This document shows, piece by piece, positions 1-8,898 of a stretch of DNA of 28,823 nucleotides; position 1 is the first letter of the stretch; each line of letters opens with the position of its first letter. The translations under genes were made by a program, and so were the position numbers. Source of the stretch: JAJBWD01 sp041670885 (GTDB lineage Bacteria > Bacillota > Clostridia > Clostridiales > Clostridiaceae); NCBI GenBank assembly GCA_041670885.1, contig JBAXYJ010000006.1, positions 1 to 28,823 of the forward strand. The letters run 5' to 3'. Under the pieces are notes generated by a model, which was given only the letters and a program-made list of their open reading frames with translations, ran no database searches and was not told the DNA's origin.

Positions 1-1244
1 AAGATTTGCAGGAATCCATGGCTTACGGCAATTATCCGGAATTTGAAATAGGAGGACAATTATTGCAGGAAGATAAAGAATTCAGCCTGGATTTTGACAT
101 ATTGGATCCTACAAAAATTTGGCCCGAAGAGGATGTTCCTATAAAGATTATAGGAAAAATCACTTTAAATAAAAACGTAGATAACTTCTTTGCAGAAGTT
201 GAACAGGCGGCCTTTCATCCGGGTAATTTAGTTTCGGGAATTGATTTTACAAATGATCCGCTGCTGCAAGGCAGGCTATTCTCTTATACGGATACTCAGC
301 TTATAAGGCTTGGCGGGCCAAATTTTCATGAAATTCCTATAAACAGGCCTGTAGTTCAATTTCATAATAATCAAAGAGACGGGCATTCAAGGCAGACAAT
401 AAATATCAGTAATGTAAGTTACCATAATAACTCATTGGCTGACAACACTCCTAAAACCATAAGTGAGGAGGAAGGCGGCTATGCTGGTTACCAGGAAAAA
501 GTAGAGGGAAATAAAGTTCGATCAAGAAGTAAAAGCTTTGAAGATCATTTTTCTCAGGCAGCAATGTTTTACAATAGCATGAGCAGTGTGGAGAAAAAGC
601 ATATTATTGATGCATTTAAATTTGAACTTTCTAAGGTAAACAGTAAAGATATCAGGCAGCAGGTAATTAATATGTTTGGTAATGTAAATATTGACATGAT
701 GACTCAAGTGGCACAATATATCGGAGCTGACAGCCCAAAAGGAGAAGCCTCAAAATATGCCAAAATATCGCCATCACTTAGTCAGGATAATACTATAAAA
801 AAATCTGATACCTTAAAGGTTGGAGTTATATTGTCAGAAGGATATAATACAGATGAATTTAACACTATGATGCAAGCACTAAATGCTGCCAATACTATGC
901 CGGAAATAATAGGCCCTAACTTAAACCCGATAAAAGGTTCTGATGGCACGAAACAGATGCCTAAACATACCCTGTATTCATCCGACCCTGTATTGTTTGA
1001 TGCTGTCTATGTTCTTGGCGGAGACAGTGCTGATGCTGATTTCAAAATGCGTGCAAAGATATTTATCGAAGAAGCCTACAGGCATTTTAAACCAATTTCA
1101 GTTTCCCAGGCTATGACTATGCTGCTTAACCCAGAGATGAAAGAACAGAGAGGAGTTACAGCTTCCGATGGAAAAGATCAGTGTGCGAATAAGTTCATAG
1201 CTGATATTTCAGCACATAGACATTGGGATAGAAAAATTATTTAA
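1..1244 (+). CDS. katE: Large-subunit catalase (KatE/HPII type), 3' part only
   Basis: Decomposes hydrogen peroxide using heme in the cytoplasm. The reading frame is open to the left edge, so the true start lies outside the window; about 414 codons are present, roughly the C-terminal half of a large catalase. The proximal heme-ligand signature RLFSYTDTQ is intact (Tyr about residue 94 counted from the TTG at position 6), followed by the conserved GGPNFHEIPINRP segment. From about residue 272 (LKVGVILSEGYN) the protein continues into the DJ-1/class I glutamine amidotransferase-like C-terminal domain, which is found in large clade 2 catalases and not in small catalases. The gene converges on the minus-strand aminotransferase, with a strong hairpin between them. 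Family is confident; the symbol is by similarity to E. coli HPII. Confidence 0.93.
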   Translation, partial: DLQESMAYGNYPEFEIGGQLLQEDKEFSLDFDILDPTKIWPEEDVPIKIIGKITLNKNVDNFFAEVEQAAFHPGNLVSGIDFTNDPLLQGRLFSYTDTQLIRLGGPNFHEIPINRPVVQFHNNQRDGHSRQTINISNVSYHNNSLADNTPKTISEEEGGYAGYQEKVEGNKVRSRSKSFEDHFSQAAMFYNSMSSVEKKHIIDAFKFELSKVNSKDIRQQVINMFGNVNIDMMTQVAQYIGADSPKGEASKYAKISPSLSQDNTIKKSDTLKVGVILSEGYNTDEFNTMMQALNAANTMPEIIGPNLNPIKGSDGTKQMPKHTLYSSDPVLFDAVYVLGGDSADADFKMRAKIFIEEAYRHFKPISVSQAMTMLLNPEMKEQRGVTASDGKDQCANKFIADISAHRHWDRKII

Positions 1245-1307
1245 AGAGGCTCTTATACTAAGTACAAAGAAAAGATTTTTTTATAAACCCTTTTAATATA
1301 AAACAAG

Positions 1308-1351
1308 GGGCTGGTGCATTAGAGGTTCGAAAACCTCTAATGCACCAGCCC
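1308..1351. terminator. Perfect 20-bp stem hairpin between convergent genes
   Basis: A 20-bp arm (1308-1327) is perfectly complementary to 1332-1351 around a 4-nt loop (CGAA on plus, TTCG on minus). It sits between the 3' ends of the catalase (+) and the aminotransferase (-). On the minus strand it is followed by CTTGTTTTATATT, a modest U-rich tract; on the plus strand no U tract follows. It most likely terminates the minus operon and may also stabilise the catalase 3' end. Confidence 0.7.
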
Positions 1352-1380
1352 GCTGCTAAAAAAACCTTTGCAAAGTCAAT

Positions 1381-2577
1381 TTAGTATTTTTTTAAAATAT
1401 CTCCTAAAATCCGAATACCTTTCTCAATAGCACTATCATCGCAGTTTGTATAATTAAGCCGTATGGTATGCACATTTCTTTCCTCCTGATAAAAAGGATC
1501 TCCCGGACAGATGGCAACACCTTTCTCCCATGCCTTTTCAAATAATTCCACTGCAGTAATACTCTCCGGAAGGGTTACCCATAAGAACATACCGCCCTCT
1601 GGTTTTGTATATGTAACATTTTGTGGGAAATATTTTTCCATGCAGGCAATCATACAATCTGACTGGGATTTATAGAGACTGATGATTTTCTTCAGGTGTT
1701 CATCCAGATTGCTATTTTCCAGATACTTACTTAAAATCATCTGCCCAAAAATATTTGTATGTAAATCAACTGTCTGCTTGTAATCAGTAATTTTCTTTTT
1801 TAACTCTCTATGAGAAGTACAAATCCAGCCGATTCGCATTCCCGGAGATACTATTTTAGAAAAGCTGCCAACTAGTACACATTTTTCTCCCAGATAGTAT
1901 TTCATTGATTTTTTGCTTTCGCCGCTAAAACGCAGATCACCATATGGATTATCTTCAATAAAAATAGTTCTGTCCTGTTTCAGTATTTCAGCTGCTCTTT
2001 TCCGAACCTCTTCTGTATAGGTAAGACCTGTTGGATTTTGAAAGTTTGGTACAGAATAGAAAAACTTAGGATGATGCTCTTCCACAAGCTGTTTTAATTG
2101 CATACAATCAGCTCCGTCTAAATTTAAATTTACTGATAAAACCTTGGGATTATATAGATGAAATGTTTGAAGAGCGGCCAGATAGCTTGGCTTTTCCATG
2201 ATAATGGAATCTCCTTCATTGAGCAGGACCGCTGCTAAAATATCCAAAGCCTGCTGAGAACCATTTGTAATCAGAATGTCCTCCGCTGAAGCCCCTAATC
2301 CCTGATCCCTGTATCTTGATGCAATAAATTCCCGTAAAGGCAGATAACCTTCTGTGCTGCTGTACTGTAATGCCATGACGCCATTTTCATTCAGCACTTT
2401 ATGAGCGGCAGTCTCTATCTCTTCTACCGGAAAGGATATCGGATTAGGAAGTCCCCCTGCAAATGAAATGATATTTGATGATGAAATTGCCTTCAAAATG
2501 GATTTCAGAAATTTTCCCTGGAAATCCTCCTGTGTTACACGATTTGAAAATTCAATATTATAATTACTATTTGTCAT
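1381..2577 (-). CDS. PLP-dependent aminotransferase, class I/II (LysN/aromatic-aminotransferase-like)
   Basis: Transfers an amino group between an amino acid and a 2-oxoacid using pyridoxal phosphate in the cytoplasm. Fold-type I motifs are present in order: ISFAGGLPNP near the N terminus, NFQNPTG (PLP-ring contacts), EDNPYGDLRF, and GSFSKIVSPGMRIGW with the Schiff-base lysine at about residue 241. The ordering and the GGLPNP motif resemble the 2-aminoadipate/MocR-type aminotransferase group, without the GntR DNA-binding domain. A GTG at 2589 is in frame but is fused to the AAGGAG ribosome binding site, so ATG 2577, 11 nt past the site, is preferred. It lies 60 bp behind a D-2-hydroxyacid dehydrogenase gene in the same direction, so co-transcription is likely and its 2-oxoacid product may feed that reductase. 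Substrate is not determined. Confidence 0.88.
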   Translation of the reverse strand: MTNSNYNIEFSNRVTQEDFQGKFLKSILKAISSSNIISFAGGLPNPISFPVEEIETAAHKVLNENGVMALQYSSTEGYLPLREFIASRYRDQGLGASAEDILITNGSQQALDILAAVLLNEGDSIIMEKPSYLAALQTFHLYNPKVLSVNLNLDGADCMQLKQLVEEHHPKFFYSVPNFQNPTGLTYTEEVRKRAAEILKQDRTIFIEDNPYGDLRFSGESKKSMKYYLGEKCVLVGSFSKIVSPGMRIGWICTSHRELKKKITDYKQTVDLHTNIFGQMILSKYLENSNLDEHLKKIISLYKSQSDCMIACMEKYFPQNVTYTKPEGGMFLWVTLPESITAVELFEKAWEKGVAICPGDPFYQEERNVHTIRLNYTNCDDSAIEKGIRILGDILKKY

Positions 2578-2637
2578 TAGTTCTTTCACTCCTTTTAATT
2601 TATATGTTTACACACCTATAATTGCTATTATTGATAT

Positions 2638-3618
2638 CTATGCAATTTTCCATGGATTTTCTTTTCCTTGTATTTCAGCAATGCAGCCGGCAACTGCATT
2701 TTTAACCATTTCATCCAGGGCTTGTCTTGTATGAAATGCTGTGTGTGGTGTAAGAATTACGTTAGGCATTGCCCGAAGTATTGCCATATTTCGCTGAGGT
2801 ATTACTGTATTTTTAAAATCTTTATAGTAGTATATGGTTTCATCCTCAATTACATCTAAAGCTGCTCCTCCAAGCTTCCCGTTTTCAAGTCCTTCAATCA
2901 AAGCATCTGTATCAATTAAAGCTCCTCTGGCTGTATTTATAATGATTGCGCCATCCTTCATTGAATTAATTACCTCTTTGTTAATCATATGAAAGTTCTC
3001 ATCAGTAGCAGGCATATGTAGGGAAATTATATCACTTTTTTCATACAGCTCATCTAAAGCTACATAAGTTACAAGACCCTGCATTTCTTTCTTCTGACTT
3101 CTGTTATATGTAAGAATCTTGCAGCCGAACCCTTTAAGCATCCTGACAACCTGCATTCCAATTTTTCCTGTTCCGATTATGCCTATGGTTAAGTCTCTTA
3201 AAAGGCATCCCTGTATATTTCTTAATGAAAAATCCTGGTTCTGATAGGAATTGAAAATTGTTTTAATATTTCTTTCTGCCATGAGCATAAGCATAACTGT
3301 ATACTCTGCAACATTATCCGGTGAGTATGTTGAATTCCCAACTCCCATACCAATTTCCTTTGCCCGACTTATATCAATATGGTCGTAACCGGCTGTCCTG
3401 GTAGCAATGTATCTGACTCCTTCTTTATAAAAAGCATCTATTAAATCAGATGTAACGGAAGTTGTAATCACACATATTGCATCTGCTCCATGAGCTAATT
3501 TAATATTTTCTGTATTCGGTGATTCTTTAGTAAACACGAACTCTGCTCCATATTTTTCTTTAAGCCCGTCATAGCAAGCCTTTTCCATATCCAATAAACT
3601 ATAAATTACAATTCTCAT
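2638..3618 (-). CDS. D-2-hydroxyacid dehydrogenase (D-lactate dehydrogenase family), copy 1
   Basis: Reduces a 2-oxoacid to the D-2-hydroxyacid with NADH. The 326-aa length is usual for D-LDH/VanH/D-2-hydroxyisocaproate dehydrogenase enzymes. The Rossmann motif GIIGTGKIG is at residues 146-154. The catalytic Arg (R231 in NTARGALID), Glu (E260 in DVIEDE) and His (H292 in TPHTAF) have the same spacing as R235/E264/H296 of Lactobacillus D-LDH. An AAGGGG ribosome binding site lies 8 nt before the ATG. It is the first gene of a minus-strand pair with the aminotransferase downstream, and it diverges from the LysR gene. Lactate, branched-chain or aromatic 2-oxoacids are all possible substrates; the aminotransferase neighbour favours an amino-acid-derived one. 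Confidence 0.9.
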   Translation of the reverse strand: MRIVIYSLLDMEKACYDGLKEKYGAEFVFTKESPNTENIKLAHGADAICVITTSVTSDLIDAFYKEGVRYIATRTAGYDHIDISRAKEIGMGVGNSTYSPDNVAEYTVMLMLMAERNIKTIFNSYQNQDFSLRNIQGCLLRDLTIGIIGTGKIGMQVVRMLKGFGCKILTYNRSQKKEMQGLVTYVALDELYEKSDIISLHMPATDENFHMINKEVINSMKDGAIIINTARGALIDTDALIEGLENGKLGGAALDVIEDETIYYYKDFKNTVIPQRNMAILRAMPNVILTPHTAFHTRQALDEMVKNAVAGCIAEIQGKENPWKIA

Positions 3619-3661
3619 TAGTTTAACCCCTTTATTTTGTTATTCTCAATTGTTTAGAAAC

Positions 3662-3690
3662 ATGATATACTACCTTATAACATTTGTAAA
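3662..3690 (-). promoter_or_regulatory. Predicted promoter of the dehydrogenase/aminotransferase pair
   Basis: Reading the minus strand, TTTACA (3685-3690) and TATCAT (3662-3667) are separated by exactly 17 bp, a good sigma-A match in the divergent region facing the LysR gene. Two direct CATGAT copies (3661-3666 and 3694-3699) overlap or flank it and could be part of a LysR binding site. That last point is speculation. Confidence 0.5.
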
Positions 3691-3737
3691 ATTCATGATT
3701 TCGATGATATCCATTATTTTTTTTAATAGGAGGTAAT

Positions 3738-4640
3738 ATGGAATACAGAAATATTGTTTCGTTCATGAAAATAGCAGAATATAAAAGCTTTACTAAAGCA
3801 GCTCTTGCTCTTGGCTATTCCCAGTCAACTGTAACTGTTCAGATCAAGCGTCTGGAAGAAGAATTAAACATAAAATTATTTGACCGCATTGGAAGGCAGG
3901 TGGAATTGACAGACAAAGGGCAGCAGTTCTTTGAATATGCAAGGCAGATAATTAAAGTAAGTGAAGAGGCTTCAGCTCTTTCAAAGAAAGAGACTGTCAG
4001 AAATGGCATACTAAGATTAGGTACAACAGAATCACTTCTTTCTTCAAAATTCCCCTCTATCTATTCAAAATTCTCAAAATTGTATCCGGATATTGAATTC
4101 ATAATCAAGCTTTCAGAAACTACCGGTCTTACAGAAATGCTGGATCAAAATGAAATTGACTTTGTGTACATCATAACTAACCGTTTCCAAAATAAAAATT
4201 GGATAAAAATTCATGAAAGAAAAGAATCTATTCTTTTGCTGGTATCACCGGATCACCCCTTTGCAAAGCTGACAAAAGAGGTATATTTAAAGGATTTAAA
4301 AGGTGAGACAATAATATCTACAGAAAAAGATCAAGGTTACCGACAGATTTTAGAAAATGAATGTGCAAAGCAGAATATTTATCTTCGTACCACACTGGAG
4401 ATTCCAAATACGGATGTAATTATACGATTAGTTAAGGAAAACCTGGGTATAACTTATTTGCCGGAATATACTGTTAAGCAAGCAGTAAAACAACATGAAC
4501 TTGCTGCTGTTCCTATTATTGACTGCAATATAGAAGCCTGGTCTCAACTTTTTTATCATAAAAACAAATGGCTTTCCCAACCAATGCTTGATTTTATAAA
4601 GGAAATCCAGAATTATGAAGATTCAGGAAGGTTAATATAG
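3738..4640 (+). CDS. LysR-family transcriptional regulator
   Basis: A DNA-binding regulator with an N-terminal winged helix-turn-helix (about residues 1-60; motif SFTKAALALGYSQSTVTVQI, then RLEEELNIKLFDRIGR) and a C-terminal periplasmic-binding-protein-like effector domain from about residue 90. The 300-aa length is typical. It has an AGGAGG ribosome binding site only 4 nt before the ATG. It diverges from dehydrogenase copy 1 and converges on dehydrogenase copy 2, so it sits between the two aminotransferase/dehydrogenase pairs and probably controls at least the divergent one. The effector is unknown; an amino acid or 2-oxoacid would suit the context. Confidence 0.92.
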   Translation: MEYRNIVSFMKIAEYKSFTKAALALGYSQSTVTVQIKRLEEELNIKLFDRIGRQVELTDKGQQFFEYARQIIKVSEEASALSKKETVRNGILRLGTTESLLSSKFPSIYSKFSKLYPDIEFIIKLSETTGLTEMLDQNEIDFVYIITNRFQNKNWIKIHERKESILLLVSPDHPFAKLTKEVYLKDLKGETIISTEKDQGYRQILENECAKQNIYLRTTLEIPNTDVIIRLVKENLGITYLPEYTVKQAVKQHELAAVPIIDCNIEAWSQLFYHKNKWLSQPMLDFIKEIQNYEDSGRLI

Positions 4641-4700
4641 CTTTATTAAGGATAAACAAATATAGAATATCAGCAATAAATTATTAAACCTGCTGAAAGC

Positions 4701-5669
4701 TTATTCCTGGCATTTGCTGAAAAACTCACAGCAATTTTTTATAGAATTTTCCACCATATCGCTTACTGCATGCTCAGTAAAAAATGCAGTATGAGGCATA
4801 AGAATAACATTTGGCATTGCATTTAAAATTGCCATCTCACGATGTCCTATAACTTCGTGCTTGTGGTCGAGATAATAAATTTCACGATCACCTTCAATTA
4901 CATCAAGTCCTGCTCCTCCAACTTTTCCACATTCCAAGGCTTCAATAAGTGCTGTGGAATCTATTAAGGCTCCTCTTGCAGTATTAATTACAAATACACC
5001 CGGTTTCATTTTTCCAATTGCCTTTTGGTCAATGAAATGATAATTCTCTTTTGTAGCCGGAATATGAAGAGTAATAATATCACTTTTTGTCAGCAATGTA
5101 TCTATGTCCACATATTCAACTATATTCATAATTTCATCTCGTTTTTTCATACCACATGCAAGTACTTTGCATCCAAAACCACTCAAATGTTTTGCAACAG
5201 TAGTTCCAATATTTCCGGTACCTATAATTCCTACAGTCATATCCCCTAAATCATATCCTCTGCTTTTAGCTAAAGTATAATCCTGTCCCAAATAGCGGAT
5301 CATAATATGCTTAACCTTTCGTATAACCATAAGCATAAGCATAATTGCCTGATCTGCTACTCCATCTGTTGAATAATTAATGTTTCCTACCTTGATCCCT
5401 ATCTTCCCGGCGTATTCTGCATCAATATGATCCATTCCTACAGTTCTTGAAGATATGTATTTAACGCCATATGTTTTATACGCTGCCAACAACTCTTTTG
5501 TAATCATTCTGTCGGATGTAATGCTTATGCATTCGCAGCCTTTAGCTAATGACGTGGTTTCAATATCAGGGTCTGCACTAATACGGACTGTCTCAACATT
5601 ATATTGCTTTGAAAATTTATCAAAAAATTCTAATTCGTCTTCACGACAGTTATAAACAGCTATCTTCAT
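4701..5669 (-). CDS. D-2-hydroxyacid dehydrogenase, copy 2, with Asp at the catalytic acid position
   Basis: NAD-dependent reduction of a 2-oxoacid to a D-2-hydroxyacid. It is 322 aa with Rossmann motif GIIGTGNIG (residues 147-155), catalytic Arg R232 (NTARGALID) and His H293 (MPHTAF). At the position of the usual catalytic Glu it has Asp: DVIEGD, D261, exactly 29 residues after R232 as in the family. It is clearly related to copy 1 but well diverged. Its ATG overlaps the aminotransferase stop by 4 nt (ATGA), with GGAG inside the end of that gene, so the two are translationally coupled. The substrate is presumably the 2-oxoacid made by the upstream aminotransferase. Confidence 0.9.
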   Translation of the reverse strand: MKIAVYNCREDELEFFDKFSKQYNVETVRISADPDIETTSLAKGCECISITSDRMITKELLAAYKTYGVKYISSRTVGMDHIDAEYAGKIGIKVGNINYSTDGVADQAIMLMLMVIRKVKHIMIRYLGQDYTLAKSRGYDLGDMTVGIIGTGNIGTTVAKHLSGFGCKVLACGMKKRDEIMNIVEYVDIDTLLTKSDIITLHIPATKENYHFIDQKAIGKMKPGVFVINTARGALIDSTALIEALECGKVGGAGLDVIEGDREIYYLDHKHEVIGHREMAILNAMPNVILMPHTAFFTEHAVSDMVENSIKNCCEFFSKCQE

Positions 5670-6823
5670 ATTGATATCTCCATTAAAAATTCCCCTATTC
5701 TATCCAGTCCCTTAACCAGATTTTCCATTGAAGTTCCGTATGACATTCTTATATAATATTTGGCATTGTCTCCAAAAGTACCACCAGGTACAACCGCTAC
5801 CCGTTTTTCCTCCAGAAGTCTGTTGGCAAATTCATTCCCGTCTAATCCGGTTTTAGTAATATTCGCGAATATATAAAATGCCCCTTTAGGCTTAATACAT
5901 GATATCTTGTCCATTTTACTGATTCGAGCACATATATAATTTCTTCTTTCCTCATATTGTGAACACATATAAGCTCTGTAATCTTCACCATTTTTTAATG
6001 CTTCTTCAGCTGCATATTGCGATACTGTGGTAACTGAAGAATAAATATTTTCCACAGCTCTGGTAAATAAATTAATTAATTCTACCGGTCCGGCAGCAAA
6101 CCCTACGCGAAAACCGGTCATTGCACAACTCTTTGAACAGCTGTCTATTATTAATGTTCTTTCTTTCATCCCTTGAAGAGTTGAAATGCTGCAATATTCT
6201 TCCTCATCGAATAAAATATGCCTGTATACTTCGTCGCTTATATCAAACAAATCATGTTCCTTTGCAATATCTGCTATTTCCATTAATGTATTCTTGTCTA
6301 TGATTCCGCCTGTAGGATTACAGGGAGAATTCAATAATATAACCTTGGTTTTAGGTGTAATAGCATCCCTTATTGCCTGAGATGTGACAACAAAATTGTT
6401 TTCTTCATATACATTTACCATAACAGGGACACCATTATTCATCAATACTTCCGGAGCATAGTTTGTAAAATATGGAGCACATAAAAGCACCTCATCTCCC
6501 GGATTTAGCAGGCAGCTGAAACTTAAAAACAGTGCAGACATGCCGCCTGCCGTTACAATGACATTCTCCCTTACATAATCAGTTCCTAATGTATGATTTA
6601 AATATTCTGCATAGGTATCTCTCAAAATATTCAGTCCTGCACCAGGGGCATATTTTGTACTGATTTCCATGGCAGTCTTGGCAGCTTCCAATACACTGCT
6701 TTGCGGCAGGAAGTCCGGCTCACCAACGCTGAAAGATATGACATCACCCATTTCAGCTGCCCGTACCATCATTCTCCTGATTGGAGATGAAGGCAATTTA
6801 CTTATTAGTTTTGAATACTGCAT
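5666..6823 (-). CDS. PLP-dependent aminotransferase, class I (aspartate/aromatic aminotransferase-like)
   Basis: A fold-type I aminotransferase of 385 aa. It has FSVGEPDF (32-39), the NSPCNPTGG motif (N169), the DISDEVY motif (D197, Y200), the Schiff-base lysine K231 in CSKSCAMTGFRVG, and the carboxylate-binding Arg in YYIRMSYG near the C terminus. It belongs to a different aminotransferase subgroup from the one at 1.4-2.6 kb. It is the first gene of a coupled pair with D-2-hydroxyacid dehydrogenase copy 2 (4-nt overlap). The start is ATG 6823 behind a weak AAAGGA site. The pairing suggests deamination of an amino acid followed by reduction of its 2-oxoacid. The amino acid is not determined. 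Confidence 0.9.
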   Translation of the reverse strand: MQYSKLISKLPSSPIRRMMVRAAEMGDVISFSVGEPDFLPQSSVLEAAKTAMEISTKYAPGAGLNILRDTYAEYLNHTLGTDYVRENVIVTAGGMSALFLSFSCLLNPGDEVLLCAPYFTNYAPEVLMNNGVPVMVNVYEENNFVVTSQAIRDAITPKTKVILLNSPCNPTGGIIDKNTLMEIADIAKEHDLFDISDEVYRHILFDEEEYCSISTLQGMKERTLIIDSCSKSCAMTGFRVGFAAGPVELINLFTRAVENIYSSVTTVSQYAAEEALKNGEDYRAYMCSQYEERRNYICARISKMDKISCIKPKGAFYIFANITKTGLDGNEFANRLLEEKRVAVVPGGTFGDNAKYYIRMSYGTSMENLVKGLDRIGEFLMEISI

Positions 6824-7049
6824 TTTATCTTCAGTCCTTTCATAAATGAGGAAATGTATAATTCCACTAACCCAAAAGGTAATTATGCAATTTCCTTAAA
6901 TGATTAATTTATAATTCAGAATTATTTATAAATTTTTATTATTTTAACATTAAACATACCTAAGTGGCAACCTTTTAAGTCAGTAATTTTTTTAATTTTA
7001 AAAAATTTGATAAAATTGGTATAGGCCTGTCTCATAAAGGCAAGCCTCT

Positions 7050-7379
7050 TTACATTTCTTCTTTCAAATTTACCATTTGATTTGTAAAGAAAAAATTTCG
7101 AAAAATAGTAATGCCAACTGCAAATGCATAGGCGTTTTTAATTAATTTATGCCATTTATAGTACGGCTCTGTTGGAGTAAAAAAACGTACATGAACATCA
7201 TAATCACTGCTGTTTGAAGAAAAGATAAAGGCTGTCTCAAAATTATTAAGCTCCCTGGCTATTTTCTGGATCTCAAAATCAGTTAACCCGTCTGCATTTG
7301 TTATTACTCCTGCCGGATTTCCTGTGAATTTTTCCTTTGTAAATGAATCAATCTGATATAAATTATATTTTCTTGTCAT
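7050..7379 (-). pseudogene. PhzF-family isomerase/epimerase remnant, N-terminal third only
   Basis: The first ~70 residues match the PhzF/YddE family: YQIDSFTKEKFTGNPAGVI, a helix with the family's ELN/NFETAFI segment (Glu of the catalytic region), then VRFFTPTEP. After this the expected CGHAT motif is absent, and the protein runs into an unrelated tail (YYKWHKLIKNAYAF) and stops at 109 aa, against about 260-300 aa for the family. Half of the active site is therefore missing. An AGGGGG ribosome binding site is intact. It starts about 50 bp behind hisS in the same direction with no evident terminator between, so it may still be transcribed. Confidence 0.75.
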
Positions 7380-7429
7380 GATGTACCCCCCTAATATGTT
7401 GTGAATTTATATATACATACAAGCTCATT

Positions 7430-8734
7430 TTATAGCTTATATAATTCTGTATAGCTTATATTACTATCAATACCTGATGACATATTTTTTATTTTTACTT
7501 CATTTTTTACAGCTTCATCTTCTCCGATTAATATCACATTTTTTACACCCAATCTATCAGCATAACTCAATTTCCTCTTTAAGGAATCATCCTCGAAATA
7601 CATTGCTGCCCTATAACCTTTTTTCTGTAATAATCTCATTACTTTTCCACAATACTCTATTGTATTTCCTATAGGTATTATCAGATACTCTATCTTATTT
7701 TTTATATTATATTTTTCCAGAAAACCTATTTCCTTTAACACAAAGAATAACCTGGTTATTCCTATGGAAATTCCAACTCCAGGCAATATATTTTCTGTAT
7801 AATTTTCTGCTAAGTTATCATATCTGCCGCCTGAACAAATTGATCCATAACTTTCATTTCCTAATAGTACCGTTTCAAAAACAGTTCCAGTATAATAATC
7901 TAATCCTCTTATAATTTTTAAATTTATTTCAAATTCATTATTATCTACCCCTAAAACTCCTAATGTTAAAATAACCTTTTTCAATTCATCCATTCCTTGA
8001 AGAAAATAATCATTTCTAACATTAAGCTTTAAGAGTTCTTCCAATATTTCCTGATTTGTTCCCTTAATGTTCAAAACTCTATTCAAATATTCACTTTTAT
8101 CAGTACCTATAATATTCCTAAGTTCAATAATAAATGTTTTTTCTCCTATTTTATCAAATTTATCGATTAATATCATTACATCGGCAGTATTTTCTATTTC
8201 CAATACACTTAATATACCTTTTAATATTTTTCTATTGCTGATTTGAAATCTATAATTTGTTAATCCTATTTCTTTAAATGCCCTAGATGCTAAGCTTATA
8301 ACCCAGGCATCATTATTTATGCTTAGTTTACCTTTTCCAATAACATCCACATCACATTGATAAAACTCTCTGTATCTTCCTTTCTGATTTCTTTCCCCTC
8401 TATACACTTTTCCTATTTGATATCTTTTAAAAGGGAATATTAAGTCATTATAATATTGAGCTGCATATCTGGCAAATGGAACTGTTAAGTCAAATCTTAA
8501 AGCCAGATTATTTTTGCCCTTTTGAAAACTATATACCTGTTTTTCTGTTTCTCCTCCTGTTTTGGCAAGTAAGACTTCAGCTTTTTCTATTATCGGTGTA
8601 TCAATTGCTAAGCAGCCATTCTTTTCATAAACACTTGAAATTTTGTTTACTATATCATTAAAAATTTCCTGCTCTTTTGGTAGTAATTCCATAAATCCAG
8701 CCGGTATACTTGGCTTAATTATATTCTTTTTCAT
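7430..8734 (-). CDS. hisS: Histidyl-tRNA synthetase
   Basis: Charges tRNA-His with histidine using ATP. At 434 aa it is a complete class II synthetase. N-terminal IPAGFMELLPKEQEIFNDI precedes class II motif 2 (FKRYQIGKVYRGE with REFYQCDVDVIG), and the two histidine-specific motifs are intact (RGLDYYTGTVFE and SGGRYDNL), followed by an anticodon-binding domain from about residue 345. Both specificity motifs argue for a true synthetase rather than the regulatory paralogue HisZ. The ribosome binding site is TAGGAGTG. Its leader carries a His-codon leader peptide and a terminator, so expression probably rises when charged tRNA-His is scarce. Sequence style suggests the second HisRS type found in some Firmicutes, but whether another hisS exists is not visible here. 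Confidence 0.93.
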   Translation of the reverse strand: MKKNIIKPSIPAGFMELLPKEQEIFNDIVNKISSVYEKNGCLAIDTPIIEKAEVLLAKTGGETEKQVYSFQKGKNNLALRFDLTVPFARYAAQYYNDLIFPFKRYQIGKVYRGERNQKGRYREFYQCDVDVIGKGKLSINNDAWVISLASRAFKEIGLTNYRFQISNRKILKGILSVLEIENTADVMILIDKFDKIGEKTFIIELRNIIGTDKSEYLNRVLNIKGTNQEILEELLKLNVRNDYFLQGMDELKKVILTLGVLGVDNNEFEINLKIIRGLDYYTGTVFETVLLGNESYGSICSGGRYDNLAENYTENILPGVGISIGITRLFFVLKEIGFLEKYNIKNKIEYLIIPIGNTIEYCGKVMRLLQKKGYRAAMYFEDDSLKRKLSYADRLGVKNVILIGEDEAVKNEVKIKNMSSGIDSNISYTELYKL

Positions 8735-8770
8735 TTTTACTCACTCCTAATAATAAATTATTTTTATTTA

Positions 8771-8806
8771 ACAAAAAAACCATGCAGGCATATATCCCAC
8801 ATGGTT
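8771..8806 (-). terminator. Attenuator terminator in the hisS leader
   Basis: On the minus strand, arms 8796-8806 and 8778-8788 form an 11-bp stem (AACCATGTGGG with CCTGCATGGTT, two G-U pairs) around a 7-nt loop, followed at once by TTTTTTTGTT. It lies about 45 nt before the hisS start and downstream of the leader peptide, so transcription must pass it to reach hisS. Confidence 0.85.
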
Positions 8807-8844
8807 CAATAAATTATGATTACACTTAATTTATCATTACCCAG

Positions 8845-8898
8845 AGATACAAGCCTAATGTGAATAGACTTGTATCCGTTTTTAAACAGATCAAGTCT
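8845..8898 (-). promoter_or_regulatory. Mutually exclusive stems of the hisS attenuator
   Basis: Segment A (AGACTTG, 8892-8898) follows the leader stop codon immediately and is perfectly complementary to B (CAAGTCT, 8866-8872). B also overlaps GGATACAAG (8869-8877), which pairs with C (CTTGTATCT, 8845-8853). A:B and B:C cannot form together. A ribosome paused on the His codons would cover A and favour B:C. How B:C is coupled to the downstream terminator is not clear by eye: possible links are an AT-rich stem over about 8809-8840, or loop pairing with ATGTGG of the terminator. Confidence 0.6.
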
